Source: Chara braunii
Lineage: Eukaryota; Streptophyta; Charophyceae; Charales; Characeae
Reading direction: 5' to 3'
Assembly: GCA_003427395.1 (NCBI GenBank)
Contig: BFEA01000995.1
Location: 199,132-263,131 of the forward strand
DNA: 64,000 bases
The notes under the pieces are model-generated. The model had not been told where the DNA came from. It searched no databases and worked only from the letters and a program-made list of their open reading frames with translations. Numbering within the stretch: position 1 is the stretch's first letter; each line of letters starts with the position of its first letter. The position numbers and the translations under genes were made by a program. Below are positions 35,271 to 46,694 of this stretch, piece by piece.

Positions 35271-35398
35271 AGAAAGAATAGGAGAACACAAGTAGGTACG
35301 ATAAGGCAGTGCGTGCAAACTAGCAAGCGCAGCGCAGCAAACCGCACGCAAACAAGAGAGAGAGATGGAGCAGCGGTAGCCACGCGTTTGCACGACGT
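34906..35398. other. Simple-repeat-rich spacer
   Basis: An (AG)n run at about 35,157-35,218 is followed by a (GT)n run at about 35,233-35,268. No gene seen. Confidence 0.6.
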
Positions 35399-35760
35399 TG
35401 TCGGCGCAAATACCCTTACAAGGGTATCTGCCCTAGTTTTTGCAAGTGACAGAAAGTGAGTTTTGTTCGAAATTTGAGAACACCTCGGGAGTCGCGTTGT
35501 GTTTCTTCACGCTGACTGGGTGGTTGACTAGAAGTAGAGAGTGTGTGGACGTGCAGTTTTGAGGCGCTCGTGATGTTTTTTTTTTTTTGATTGACATTAC
35601 AGAGCTCACACAGCCGCCGATACAATTTTGACTTTGATTAAACTAGGAATAAGGTGATCTTCCCTGTGGATATGATCGTGGTGCGAGTGTGCGCATGCGA
35701 AGGCCGGCTTCGACAACACTGTGAACTTTGTATGGTAGACGAAATGGTCTGTAGGGTAAA
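35399..35760 (+). mobile_element. LTR-like terminal fragment, copy A
   Basis: It begins TGTCGGCGCAAATACCC, with the palindrome ATACCCTTACAAGGGTAT at 35,410-35,427, and stays similar to 46,281-46,670 through a TGGTTGACTAGAA box. The TG start and sharp edge shared by two unlinked copies suggest an LTR end; no matching CA end or internal region was found. Confidence 0.5.
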
Positions 35761-36140
35761 AACGAGGGCGAGGCCGCTGAGCCGTAGGCGTAGGGCTTGG
35801 CAGCCGTGGGTACAATTGTAGATGAAGGAGTGACTTTGAGGTATTTCGGTAGGCCCAGGTGCCATGCGGCACCAATTTATATTGAATTTTGCACTACTGT
35901 CTTCCCCCGAACATAACGCATATGCGTTGTATTCGAGTTTTCCACAAAAATTGGTTTTCGAAAAGTTACATAATTTTTTTCGAATATAACGTATATGCGT
36001 TCTATTAGAATACTACGTACATGCCTTATATTGAAAATTCACGACGAGAAAATTGTTGCATTCGAATATTTATTCCTCCCCCATATTGAAGGTCAGCGCC
36101 TACTCCGTTCTCGCCCTAGTGACCAGGACAAACCCATACG

Positions 36141-36182
<42 letters not shown>

Positions 36183-36301
36183 TGTGCTTTGTTGTCGGCA
36201 AGCAACCGCCCTCTGTGTCACTAACAAGCTACTGTGTGTGTGTGTATCCCCTGTGCTCTGTTCTCGACAGACAACCGCCCTCCGTGTCACTGACAAGCTA
36301 C

Positions 36302-36371
<70 letters not shown>

Positions 36372-36443
36372 TGTGTGTCCGTGCACGAAAGTTGGTCATG
36401 TTCACTCAAACATAACGCACATGTGTTGTATTCGTTTACACGA

Positions 36444-37042
36444 TAGAAGGTTAACAACAGTCGTATTTTTCATCACCACTTCATGATGCTGCCTGCCTAA
36501 ACTGGTGGTTTTCAGGGTCTTCGGCCCTTTCACACACTTCGGGATCATTCATGTCTGAAAATCATGAATGGTCATGAAGTGGTGAAAGCTTCGAAGGCCC
36601 TGAAAACCACATGTTTAGGCAGGTTGCATCCTCAAGTGGTGAAGGGTGGTTTTCATGGTCTTCGGACCTTTCACCACTTCAGGACCATTCAGGATTTTCA
36701 GACTGCCAAAAACTCTCACTTGACCNNNNNNNNNNNNNNNNNNNNNNNNNNNNNNNNNNNNNNNNNNNNNNNNNNNNNNNNNNNNNNNNNNNNNNNNNNN
36801 NNNNNNNNNNNNNNNNNNNNNNNNNNNNNNNNNNNNNNNNNNNNNNNNNNNNNNNNNNNNNNNNNNNNNNNNNNNNNNNNGACACCCTTCACCACTTCAG
36901 GATGCAGCCTGCCTAAACAAGTGGTTTTCAGGGTCTTCGGACCTTTCACCACTTCATAACCATTCATGATTTTCAGACTGCCAAAAAGTCTGACTTCAGA
37001 ATTTTTATTCCTGAATTTTCAGTTACCTGATAACCGTTTGTG
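36444..37042. mobile_element. Nested DNA element with 10-bp target duplication
   Basis: GTTTACACGA stands on both sides (36,434-36,443 and 37,043-37,052). The related MITE at 32.3 kb reads straight across this site, giving an empty-site comparison. The ends TAGAAGGTTAACAACAG and CACAAACGGTTATCAGG (minus strand) are weakly inverted. A 9-10-bp duplication points to Mutator-like elements. The interior holds inverted TTCACCACTTCAGG modules and the assembly gap. Confidence 0.7.
36726..36880. other. Assembly gap (155 Ns)
   Basis: Run of N inside the nested element. Inverted modules on either side probably blocked assembly; the true length is unknown. Confidence 0.99.
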
Positions 37043-37084
37043 GTTTACACGACATATGTGTTATGTTCGGGGGAAAACGGTAAT

Positions 37085-37325
37085 CCGTCTCAGCCTTGGG
37101 CACGAGCACTATTGGTTATGTCATTAGAGTTTCATGTGGCAAGTAAGGAGATCGAGGTTGGTGACTGGCAGCGCAAAAGTATTGAAGCGGTTTGAAGAAA
37201 CCCAAGGGGTTGAGGGTCCCGTGATACTATCCCCCTTGGTTTTGCCGTTGGTACCGAAAGCGGGTCCGACTCGTGAGACTAAAGAGGTGCCACGATCCTC
37301 CACCTCTCTCATCTGTGGTCATGAT
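37085..37325 (+). repeat. tRNA-derived SINE candidate, copy A
   Basis: GAGCACTATTGGTTA is A-box-like and GGAGATCGAGGTTGG lies at the B-box place. The body with AAGGGGTTGAGGGTCC and CCTTGGTTTTGCCGT matches 46,695-46,885. A (TTA)n tail follows. Confidence 0.5.
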
Positions 37326-37333
37326 AGTACGCT

Positions 37334-37341
37334 TATTATTA

Positions 37342-37392
<51 letters not shown>

Positions 37393-37393
37393 G
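37334..37393 (+). repeat. (TTA)n microsatellite
   Basis: About 19 near-perfect TTA units, possibly the tail of the SINE candidate just before it. Confidence 0.9.
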
Positions 37394-37554
37394 CTTGTTT
37401 ATTTTATTAAGTTAAAGGCTCGTTGTAGAAGCGGGGCCGGTACAAGTACCGTTATCGGGTTTGGTGATGGTACCGTTTGTTTAAGTTTAGATGGTACACC
37501 TCTGAACTGGTGAGAGTTCGAACTCCGCTGGAAGCAGGTCCGTTGCCCTCCACC

Positions 37555-37920
37555 TACGATTTGTTGTGAGAGGTTTGACTGTGAGCATACCTATAGGGAT
37601 CCGCAAATGTTGGACTATGCCTAAGTCGGACGAAGACAGAGGAAACTTCGTTTGAGGCTCTCGGTGATATCAGGCGTGTAAAGTTGTCGTCGAACCATTT
37701 AGAAGTTGGTTCCCTCTGATGTATCTCTCAGACATTGCTTTGGTCGGAGTTGAGGCGATGCACGACTGAAGCATGCATTGTGCGCTATCCACCATCCGTT
37801 GTGAGAGTTTTGAGCATGAGTATGCCCGTGGGGATCGGGCAGATAGCGAACCATGTCCGAGCAGGGCATGGCCAAAGGGAACACAGGTGGAGGCAAGCGG
37901 CGACACTTACTCGTTACGCA
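37555..37920. repeat. Diverged ~236-bp-spaced duplication
   Basis: The block with GTTGTGAGAG, GAGCATACC and GGGGATC at about 37,560-37,605 recurs at about 37,797-37,840, and the following segments align loosely. No protein is recognisable. Confidence 0.5.
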
Positions 37921-40900
37921 TCCGTCGAACTTGAGATTGAGGGTGAAAGGCTAGTCGAACCGCCTAGTAGTTGGTCGACTCCGAAACTTCCCTCGAGGTA
38001 GTTGAGGCCGCTACTAACCAGACCACGCGGATCAGAAGGGACCTCGAGGTAGTTGGGGTTGCAACTATGAAAACGAAATGGACCTGGACGCAGATCTGTG
38101 CTATGTGCATTAGGAAGAGGGCAATGAAACTAACGAAGAGCGGCTATGGCAAACAAGATTGTCATACTCTGCCCCTTTCTCGGTGAAAATGAGAGGGGAG
38201 AGGATGTAGATAGAGGGTTCCGGGGTGGGAGACCCCGAATATGATGTTAGTTTAGTTAGGGAGTGAGTAGATAGTGAGTACATAGAGGTTTCCGGGGCGG
38301 GAAGAAGCCGGGGGCTATGGAGCAGGAGAGGGGAAGTCGTCAGATTTCGATCACTCCTTGGCCATTCTTGACAATCTAAGATGTGAAGTAGGGGTTTTGA
38401 GACACTGTAAACTGAATGAGAGCATCGATATTGACGATAGGCGTGTGGTTTGGGCGGTATGAGCAGCAAGAGTTGTGCTTAGAAGTGAAGTTCAACAAAA
38501 GCGCAAATGCATTTAGCCATGTTATAACCTAAGATTCATTGCGATTTTGCTCATTTTATCGATGGAAGTAGTAATAGGCCAGCCGAGGAGTTGGGGACTT
38601 ATATGTTGGCCGGTGCGTTGCTCATAACATTGGAAGTAGACTCCCCTCTATTTCACTACGCGCGTGGTTGGAAGACAGTGTATATTTTCATGTCCTAACG
38701 AAAAAATTTCGTCCTTCGGCAAACAGTGAATGACATGGCAAGGAGTACGGTCGCCATCGGAACCATCTTTTTGTTGAACATCCTTATGCCTATGACCCTC
38801 ATATCTGTTTAAGAGATCGCAATTACTCTGTTCCTTATGGTCACGCTCTTCATCACGTCGGTTGTGGTCTACTCCTCGTCGATCGTGTTTCGTTTGTTCA
38901 CGGGCTATAAGTCAATCTGGCCAAACTAACGGCTAGATACGTTCCTATATAAATGAGAGAGAGGGAGAGAGAAAAGAAAGAAAGAGAGAAGAGATACTTA
39001 CTTAGCCAAAGTGAGCATGGCTTTATCGTAGCACCCACCCTTAATCGTGCGACATCTTTATCCACCGAATGAATGTCTTCCCCGTAGCTTAGCAATGTGG
39101 ATAAGAGTGAACCAAGCAGTAAAGATGAGCATGTGCATTCATGTATAGGGAATGATTGAGGAGCAAAATATGAAAATGAGGGAGCAATAAAAAAACTCGT
39201 ACAACGGTGAAGCAAAAAGGAGAGAAGGAAAGAGGAGACTTACCTATTCGGACGACCATAACAGAGTGTGAGGGGTGCGTGGTAAGTGGGTGAGAAAACT
39301 CTGAGGGAAGCTTTTCGTGTTTTGTCTGTTCGAAAAAGGCAGAACGGAAAGCACAGTCACTACTTCTGATTGACTGCGACTCCGAAGTTGCCATTTCTCT
39401 CATCGGGGTTGAGACCGTGTTGATTGAGTTGTGTATAGAAAATAAATGTACCCGATATTGAATTCAGAGCAAGATTCGTCCTTTAAATTTCACGATAGAT
39501 GGGAAGCGCGACTGCAACCACGACTGCTTTTTTTTTTCGGGATCATCTCCATCGTTAACGCATCTACCCGCATTCTAGCAGAACTTTCACTCTCATTTTG
39601 CAAGTCCTGGTGACTAGTGGGGCAATCGTATATTGAGGTTCCTCATGATCTTCGTCGCAATCACGAAGCCACTCTTCTTGCTTGCCATGCTTGAAGCCGT
39701 TGTAATACCTTTGTGGCTCTTCATTATGCTCATGATCATCAGGCAATACTGACCGTGATTGTGCTGCTTGTAGTCGCCATCACTAGGGTTACCATTGTCG
39801 GAGGCAAACCATTTGGTACAGTATCTAAACAGGGAAAGAGAAAAAAAAAATAAGGTGAAAAAAGTGGCAAGAAGTGGAGGAAAGCGGCTCGTTGGGATTC
39901 CGACTGTACACAGGAATTGCCTCTACCAGAAAGTTGAATACGCATTCCCATGTCCGAGCAAAAGGTCCTCCTGATTTTTGCAAGTAGCGGCCTGTACAGC
40001 CAGCAGCTCCGTTAGCAAAGAATTTTCCCATGCCTTAACGGGAGATTCATTCCCATTTTGCACATTTGGTGGTCGGTGGAGTGGAACGTGCCTGTTTCCT
40101 TGGCGATCACCTCCCTCATTGACGATGATCTGAGTGCAAACTCGATGATGAAGCTTTGTTGGTGTCCTCGCTATTGCTGTCGTACTTATCCTCGAGGGTG
40201 TTGCATGCCATCATACCCGTCATTCAGAAAGCAGAGGGTTGTGTACAGGAGAATCAAGGCATTCGTGATGATCTGCCAAACACGAACTAAAACACACAAC
40301 TGATTTCTGAGTTTTTTTCATAAAATGTATGCCTTGTCGAGTTTTTAGTATGTTACTGAGTTTCTAAGTATGTGTGTGCTCGCGTACTGGTCTGTGTGCT
40401 TATCTGAGTGCTTATCGGTTTAAGTGTGTGGGTTGCAAGGACACTTGTTCGTTTAGTGGGCCCCAACGACCGATACTTACCTGTAGCTGTGACGTTGAGG
40501 GTTGCAACGGAAAGACACTCAAGTAGTAGGAGGCGGTAATAGTGCATGGTCGATCCTAATTGATGGAGTCAATTGTCTTGCATAATTGACAGATGAAGAA
40601 CTCTTCTTGATCCTATGGGTGGTGGTGTACGACTGCTTATTAGGACTAGCTGACTGAGATTTCCTTGAGCAGCCACTGAGGGGCAATGTGTTCGAAGATT
40701 TGTTGTAGTTGTGTGTTGAAATTGTAGTTACCTTTGAAAAGCAGATAACCGGGTGCAACAACGACTTCGCGGTTGTGCCTGCAGGACTTTGACTAAGGCG
40801 TCTAGGACTATCGCTACTCATTGATTAAGGTTTGTTGCAGGTGTTCAAAAGTAAAGCAAAGGGTGGAGGGGAATGCTCTATTTGAACACGACCTTTCTAA

Positions 40901-41163
40901 GTTGCATTCATGCGACATGAATCGAGGTTGAAGTCAGGCTTTTTAGAAGTATCGCCGCAACAACTAGGGAAACTTTTAAAGCACTGGCTAACCTACTTTG
41001 TACTGAAAATTTGACTATCTTCATGCGATTGATCGCTATTGTGAGCCCCTCAGGCATATCAAGGTTTCAAGGCTCTCTCACCCTAGTCTGAGTGCACCCT
41101 TTTCGTAACTAAGAGACTTAATAACATCTTTCTTTGCCATTCTCACTCTCAGTTTAATCTATT
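37921..41163. other. Unassigned repeat-like DNA
   Basis: Short frames on both strands, none recognisable. A perfect CCCCTTTCTC/GAGAGGGG hairpin lies at about 38,172-38,198, and an (AG)-rich run at about 38,954-38,990. It probably belongs to degraded retroelements. Confidence 0.4.
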
Positions 41164-41815
41164 GGTTCAGAGAGGAAGGCGATAGTCGGGATTGAAACTC
41201 GTAATCCGTGCCAAGACCTTGTGTGAGGTCAACCCACCGATTACGGGAGCTTCAACAGAAAAATTTCCCGGAATGAAATAATCATTCTATAGTGAAATTA
41301 CATTTTAAATTTTAAATTTTCATTCCATCTTTAAAAAAATCATTCAAATTTTAAAATTTTTTGTCTTACTTTAAAACTTTCCTTCCAAGAATGGGGTATC
41401 CCTTCTTATTTGAACTGTATGCTAGAGATGGAATGAAAGTCTGCATGAGTTCATTAAATATTTTAATTGAACTTTCATTATAAGTAAGGATTTTCAGTCA
41501 TAAATAGGTTAATCCAATCTAAATTAGAAGATATTTGTTGTAGTAGAATAAAAATTTTATTAAAAAAAATCATAAACTCGTCCAGACTTCCATTCCATTT
41601 TGAACAAATAGATGTAGTTGGAAGAAAAAACTTATATTTAAACGACAATTTATCAAATAAAACTGTAAATTTTAGAATTGGATGAACGTTGGAATGATAA
41701 TTTATAAATATATATATATATATATTTTATAGAATGTTTTTTCAACTTTCATTTCTCGTGGGAATTTTTCTGTTGTTTGCCGGAGCCCAAACGGGGTTCT
41801 GGAGGCAGGGAACAT
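41164..41815 (+). mobile_element. LTR-like fragment interrupted by a MITE
   Basis: 41,164-41,251 plus 41,776-41,815 align with 49,884-50,012 (GTTCAGAGAGGAAGGCGATA, GGGAGCT, TGCCGGA, GTTCTGGAGGCAGGGA). The 524-bp MITE splits the match exactly. The copy at 49.9 kb lacks the MITE and shows the empty site. Confidence 0.7.
41252..41775. mobile_element. 524-bp AT-rich MITE, copy A
   Basis: Terminal repeats CAACAGAAAAATTTCCC and, on the minus strand, CAACAGAAAAATTCCC; TT on both sides. It carries many internal GGAATGA/TCATTCC boxes. The second copy at 47,320-47,804 lies in inverted orientation with TA on both sides. No coding capacity. Confidence 0.85.
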
Positions 41816-42070
41816 ATAAGTATAATGATCGTTTTACACGTGTGATCCCATCCCCTAAACCATACTACTCTCTGTCAGTGTCTGTCTGAAGGTATGACTA
41901 AGAAAACTTATTACTTGTGTTTGTGTTACTTTCAAAACCTAATATGAAAAACTAATTAATTAAGTACGCATGGAAATTCAAATTTATTAGTGTGAATACA
42001 AACAAAATGAATTGGGGGGAAAACGGAAGAAATATTATTTTGTTTGTGTTTGACTAAGTCAACTAAAGGC

Positions 42071-42478
42071 TGAGTCACTCTAAGTTGAGTGGTTCAATGT
42101 TATGTTTTATTTTTATTTTCTGGGTTACATGCATCATCTTTGAAAGATTGTACCTATCCTAAGCCGGACGGTTTAATCACTTGATTCTTTTATTTTTTTT
42201 TAACAGGAGAACAGACGCTTTAAGTTGAGAGAATCAGAACCCTGATGTTTCTTTTGGATTGATGAAAACAAAGTTGAGGAAATTATAATTTGTGTAAACC
42301 CAATTCTATGTGTATTTTCTTCTGAGAGGGACAACGACATGAGACTAAGCGTATCGCTAAGTTAGAACAGTATAGCCATAAGCTATGAGCTTAAATGATA
42401 ATCCAAAGCATAAAAATTGATATATATATATATTATATGCATCTGATAGACTGACACCCGAAGTTGGGAGGTGCAGTC
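42071..42478 (+). ncRNA. Diverged TAAGTT-loop hairpins
   Basis: Four short stem-loops follow the 41-kb LTR-like piece: CACTC-taagtt-GAGTG (42,076-42,091), TCC-taagcc-GGA with outer ACC/GGT (42,152-42,172), CTT-taagtt-GAG (42,218-42,229), and CCC-gaagtt-GGG with outer GACTG/CAGTC (42,449-42,478). The loop is the same as, or close to, that of the array at 50.3-51.1 kb, while the stems differ. An RNA role in a retroelement leader is inference. Confidence 0.5.
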
Positions 42479-42597
42479 AATAAGTCATGTAGGAGAAAAA
42501 GATAAGTAAAGCAAATAAAGGGTAACTAGCTAAGCGTCCGCGGTGTGGATCACACCCGCACGAATAAAAGTAACTGACTACAAAGTTCGAGTTTAAT

Positions 42598-42704
42598 TCA
42601 CGAATCAGAAAAACAATAAAGAAAAAAAACAAGAGAAAGGGCGAGCAGAGACAGAGATAGACAAAGAGAGAAAAAAAAAAAAAAAAAAAAAAAAAGAAAG
42701 AAAG

Positions 42705-42776
<72 letters not shown>

Positions 42777-42830
42777 AGAGAGAGAAGAGCAACAAAAGAG
42801 CAAAAAAAAAAAAAAAACGAACACAAATAT
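42598..42830. repeat. Poly-A/AG low-complexity tract
   Basis: About 100 nearly unbroken A residues at 42,671-42,773, flanked by AG-rich sequence. Confidence 0.95.
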
Positions 42831-44808
42831 ATATAAAAAAAAGTTTTAGATGAAGATTTTTCGTTCCATTAAAGTAAGCAAGCGGTTGTAGTATGATCAA
42901 AGCACAATTATTGCGTAAGGGAATCAATATTGACTTAAAAAAGCAGAATCGTATTACATCAAAATTATTTAAATCATTTCTCTTTTTCTCTCTCTTGCTC
43001 CTTTCATCCCTCTGTCTCCAAACCTATTTATTTGTCTTTCTCTTCCCATATCTTTTGCAGGAGCAATTACGTAATTGAAACGGGGGACGATCATCTAAAA
43101 ATTTGTCCCTGTCTCTACCTGGATAATCACCCAGTCAATATTTCTCTTTCCTATATCTCTTATAAGACCAATCAACTTCCTTCGCTAGAACGATACACTT
43201 ACAACACCTCACGAACAAACACTTGTTGCAACACTTTGCGATGATACTCCTTGAAAGTTTCGAATCGAACCTAACAACTGTTAAGATGGGACATTTGTGG
43301 AAGTCTTTTTGGGACCAATCGATAAAAGAGAGTCGTATATGGCAATGTTAAAATTAGAAGAACTTTATTGTCTCAAGGGTCTTGTATGTACATGCACATG
43401 GTCTTTAGATCGTGTAAGAACAAACACAGCACAACTGACAGGAGACGGAGCAGCCGTAGCGACCGACAAAGCAGAAACAACAACAAAGGTAGTGACAATC
43501 AGCGTTGACATATTGGATGTTGGAACAAAATCCGCAAGACGTTGAAAATTTGGAGAAGATGCTGTTTGAAAGGGGAGTCTACAGACTGGAGCAGAATGAA
43601 GAGCGGAAGAAGCAACCACGGGAGCAATCCTTTTGAGAAGGTTCTGTATCCTTACATATTTGTGAAAGGGTTGAGGAATTGTCCCTTTTGTCGGTCAATG
43701 TGACGAATGAATTGTCATCCTAGTAATCTCATCATTAGAAAGAGCAATGAACTCGTCGTTCAAAAACAATTACAACATGGAAGAAGTTTCCAAATCCGAA
43801 ACATTCAACGGGTTTGAAGAAAGAGGGATCGTCGTTCCAACTGCATATCAGTGAGTTTGTTTCTTTTTCAGTCGAGGAAGTTTTTTCATATTCGTCAATC
43901 TTTCACGACTGTGACACTTTTGACAAACATTTCAAAAAACACCTCAGTCAATATATTTTGCATGTCAAACCTCTTCACATTGTTAAACCATCTGTCAAGG
44001 TAAGCACACAGATTCGGAGTGCGGATTGTGGGTGCATCATTATCATCGGGCACCACAATAACCTCCGAAGGATATTGTGGTTGCGATGTGACGCATTTTC
44101 ACGTCCACTGCGTTGAGATTGCGAACACGAATTACGAACACGTGCATGTCCTGCGAGTTGTGCACAAAACGGAAGAGACGCAAATGCATCATAAGGGAGC
44201 GCATTCAGCGCTCTCATAATCTAAGTTTTCGTTTCATGAACAACAGGTTGCCGTCCCACCTGATTATCAGCCAAGGTAGACTTCGACACTTCGAGGGAAC
44301 CCAAAAGATTATATTTCACACCATGACTTTTTTTTCTCTTACATGTAGATTCAATACAGTCTTCTTTCGAATCGCCCGTAACATTATCATCCTCGTCATC
44401 GGTAAATGTAAGGTTAATAGGTCTACCTGACATACCTTTACGCGAACCATCCCCATCAGCACGACAATCGTCACCACCCCCCTCCACAACTATGTTCTCA
44501 ACATCATCAAGGGTGTTCCCTTGCGAACATCCACGTTCAACCTAAAAAAAAAAGAGCATGATTGCCCCAAGTATGCACACTTCCAAGATTCACTGATCTC
44601 TCATAATTTTCAGTTTTCTTAGATCACTCTTAATGTTCGACTCCAACTTTTGACATAACATTCGAATCATATTGAGTAGTATTGCTGGTTCCCATAACTT
44701 TCTTCTAAGCACGAGTGTCGTAGGTATGACGCATTCGGGAGTCGTCTGCGAAGAAAGAATAAAACGAAATTAGTCGAAATGCCAAGGATCGATTAAAAAA
44801 AGAACAAC
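42831..44808. other. Unassigned sequence 3' of the Helitron helicase
   Basis: On the minus strand a frame at 44,487-44,221 is acidic and Ser/Lys-rich (it contains RPINLTFTDDEDDNVTGDSK) and could be a Helitron accessory ORF or a relic; I do not recognise it. The Helitron 3' end (hairpin then CTRR) could not be placed. Confidence 0.35.
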
Positions 44809-46260
44809 TCATCCCAAAAGTTCATGATACACAATATTCTTCGTCAAAAAATTCTTATCAGGCAACGAAACACGGATGTTGTTGGGATGACCAACACGCA
44901 ACAAAGTAACCTACAGTTGGTCATGCGCAAAAACTGGCTTGTGTAGCCAAACCCTCATACGCGATATGATTTGTCTTTGCGAGTTGTTAATTATTACAAC
45001 AAAAACAAGACGGACTGGAAATTGCCTCCAAAACCATTTGAACCCGGTGGTCTCACCATCGGTTGTTAGATCAATCTTAAGGATTAGTGATGTCTTACCT
45101 GTGCAAATTATTGTCACTTCCAATAAATCATCATTAACGATCTTCTTCAGAGTCAACATTGTACCGTTGCAAAGTCCTTTCTTCGAGACAAATTTCATAA
45201 GCATCACGAACACACCAATTTTCAAGCCCAACTTGTAAGGTAGAAGACCCGATTCATTGAGAGAGTTTAAAAACTCTTTCTCAATACTGAGTCCTCTTTC
45301 TCAAATACCGAGTCCGGTATCATCAGAATGAGGATAATCAACGCTGAAAAACTCATTCACCTCCCAGGGAAATCGTCAAGAACATGGTTGTTAGCAGAAC
45401 CCTCATCCTCATTAGTAGGGCGTAAAATTAATCAAGGCAAGAAATACTCGACATCCCCCACGTGGTTGGACATATCCTCAAATGTCCATAAAATTAACTC
45501 ATCAATTAGTTTATCCATACAAATCTCATCTGACAATCTGACAGCAGTAGGTTCATTAGGAACAACGTGAGGATGATCATCATTCCCAACGCGCAAAAAG
45601 TGAGCATACATTTGTGTCATTTCATCATCGCGTAAGCTTAAGATTCACATATTTTCGGTCAGTTGATGAACCTCAAAGAGTTTTCAGAAATGAGACATTT
45701 TCATCGACTCATCAATTTGTTGTGCTCACGATTCGCATTTCACAACGGACAAAACCTATCGAAAATCCTCAGTAAGAAGTATAACTTTTTCACCAAACGG
45801 TTCGTCATTGTTATAGAAGTCCCGGAACGTAATGTCAAGAGTTTTCAAGTGGAACTTGTTACTCATCGGAGCATTGTCCCAGCAATCAAGTCTGCGTGAC
45901 GGATAAACTCCGCAAGATCACTTTGTTTCGAAATTAAGAAGGGACGAGTGTTATCAAGTTTCAAAGGTGCGTGAAATTGTGAATGAAACGTTCGACCCCC
46001 TGTCAAAAGAGTCGCCGCTATCCGACTGGACGCCATGACCAGTCCAATGGCAGAACGAGACTCGATGCCAACCAAAATCGTTTCAATGCAAAAAGTTTTT
46101 CCTGTTCCGGTCGGTGCATCGACAAAAGCACGTAACAATCTTTTCTTTTGTTAAAGCCCGAACAACTCTTTCCACCAACACTCGTTGAAGTGGCCGAAGA
46201 CGTCGAAAATCAGAGTTATATCTGCGTTGCATTTGAATTGGATCATACGATAACTCCTCG
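44809..46260 (-). pseudogene. Helitron helicase (PIF1-like) C-terminal half, decayed
   Basis: The minus strand gives, in order: Walker A DAPTGTGKT; SSRIAATLLTGGRTFHS; after a frameshift a WDNAPMS Walker B and a GDFRQVLPVV-like block in which the Gln codon is TAG; then NDDHPHVVPNEPTAVRLSDE, DMSNHVGDVEYFLP, KKGLCNGT, WFWRQFPVRLVFV, and a QLYVALSRV-like motif VI again with a stop. The stop codon is at 44,809. This is the helicase that unwinds DNA in rolling-circle Helitron transposition. At least one frameshift and several stops make it non-functional. Its Rep half lies at 53.5-55.3 kb. Confidence 0.88.
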
Positions 46261-46280
46261 TTTAGAATCGACGATACGGT

Positions 46281-46670
46281 TGTCGGTGCGAATACCCTTA
46301 CAAGGGTATCCGCCCTGGTTTTTGCAAGCGGAGGGGAATAAGTTTAGTTTAAAGTTTAAGTATACCGTGTGAGTTGCGCCAGGCTCCGTTGTTTATGCGC
46401 CTGATGGTTGACTAGAATAAAGAGTATGTGGGCGCGCGAATTTGAGGTGCGCGTGATCTTTTTATTTGTTGATGATTGAAGAGTCGATGTGATCGTCGAC
46501 CATAATTTTTTTATTTTTATTTTTCGACAAGTTAAGATTAAAAAAATTATGTATCGCTGATTGTGGTGCCTGTCTGTGACCTATGCGTACGTGAGGAGGA
46601 CGACATCGACAACAGTGTGACTTCTGAAAGTGTTTTGGTAGGTCGGCGTGTCGCTCTATGTCCGTTTATT
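46281..46670 (+). mobile_element. LTR-like terminal fragment, copy B, at the edge of the Helitron break
   Basis: It begins TGTCGGTGCGAATACCC with the same ATACCCTTACAAGGGTAT palindrome as 35,399, directly after the last Helitron-like sequence. It therefore marks the left border of the insertion that splits the Helitron. Confidence 0.55.
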
Positions 46671-46694
46671 TAGGCGTCCGCCAGAGTTAAACCA

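Larger units (their letters stand above)
35897..37080. mobile_element. TA-flanked MITE carrying a nested insertion
   Basis: Same family as 32,293-33,206, in opposite orientation. The ends are CTGTCTTCCCCCGAACATAA and, on the minus strand, CCGTTTTCCCCCGAACATAA, with TA outside each. It carries three (GT)n blocks and near-duplicate CCGCCCTCYGTGTCACT boxes. A 599-bp element is inserted at 36,444. Confidence 0.8.

Noticed and set aside
36000-36486. 163-codon Cys/Val-rich ORF
   Set aside because: Translation of (GT)n microsatellites inside a MITE.
35399-46670. The two TGTCGG copies as 5' and 3' LTRs of one retrotransposon
   Set aside because: The interval contains other nested families and the Helitron helicase, and no reverse transcriptase, integrase or protease is seen.
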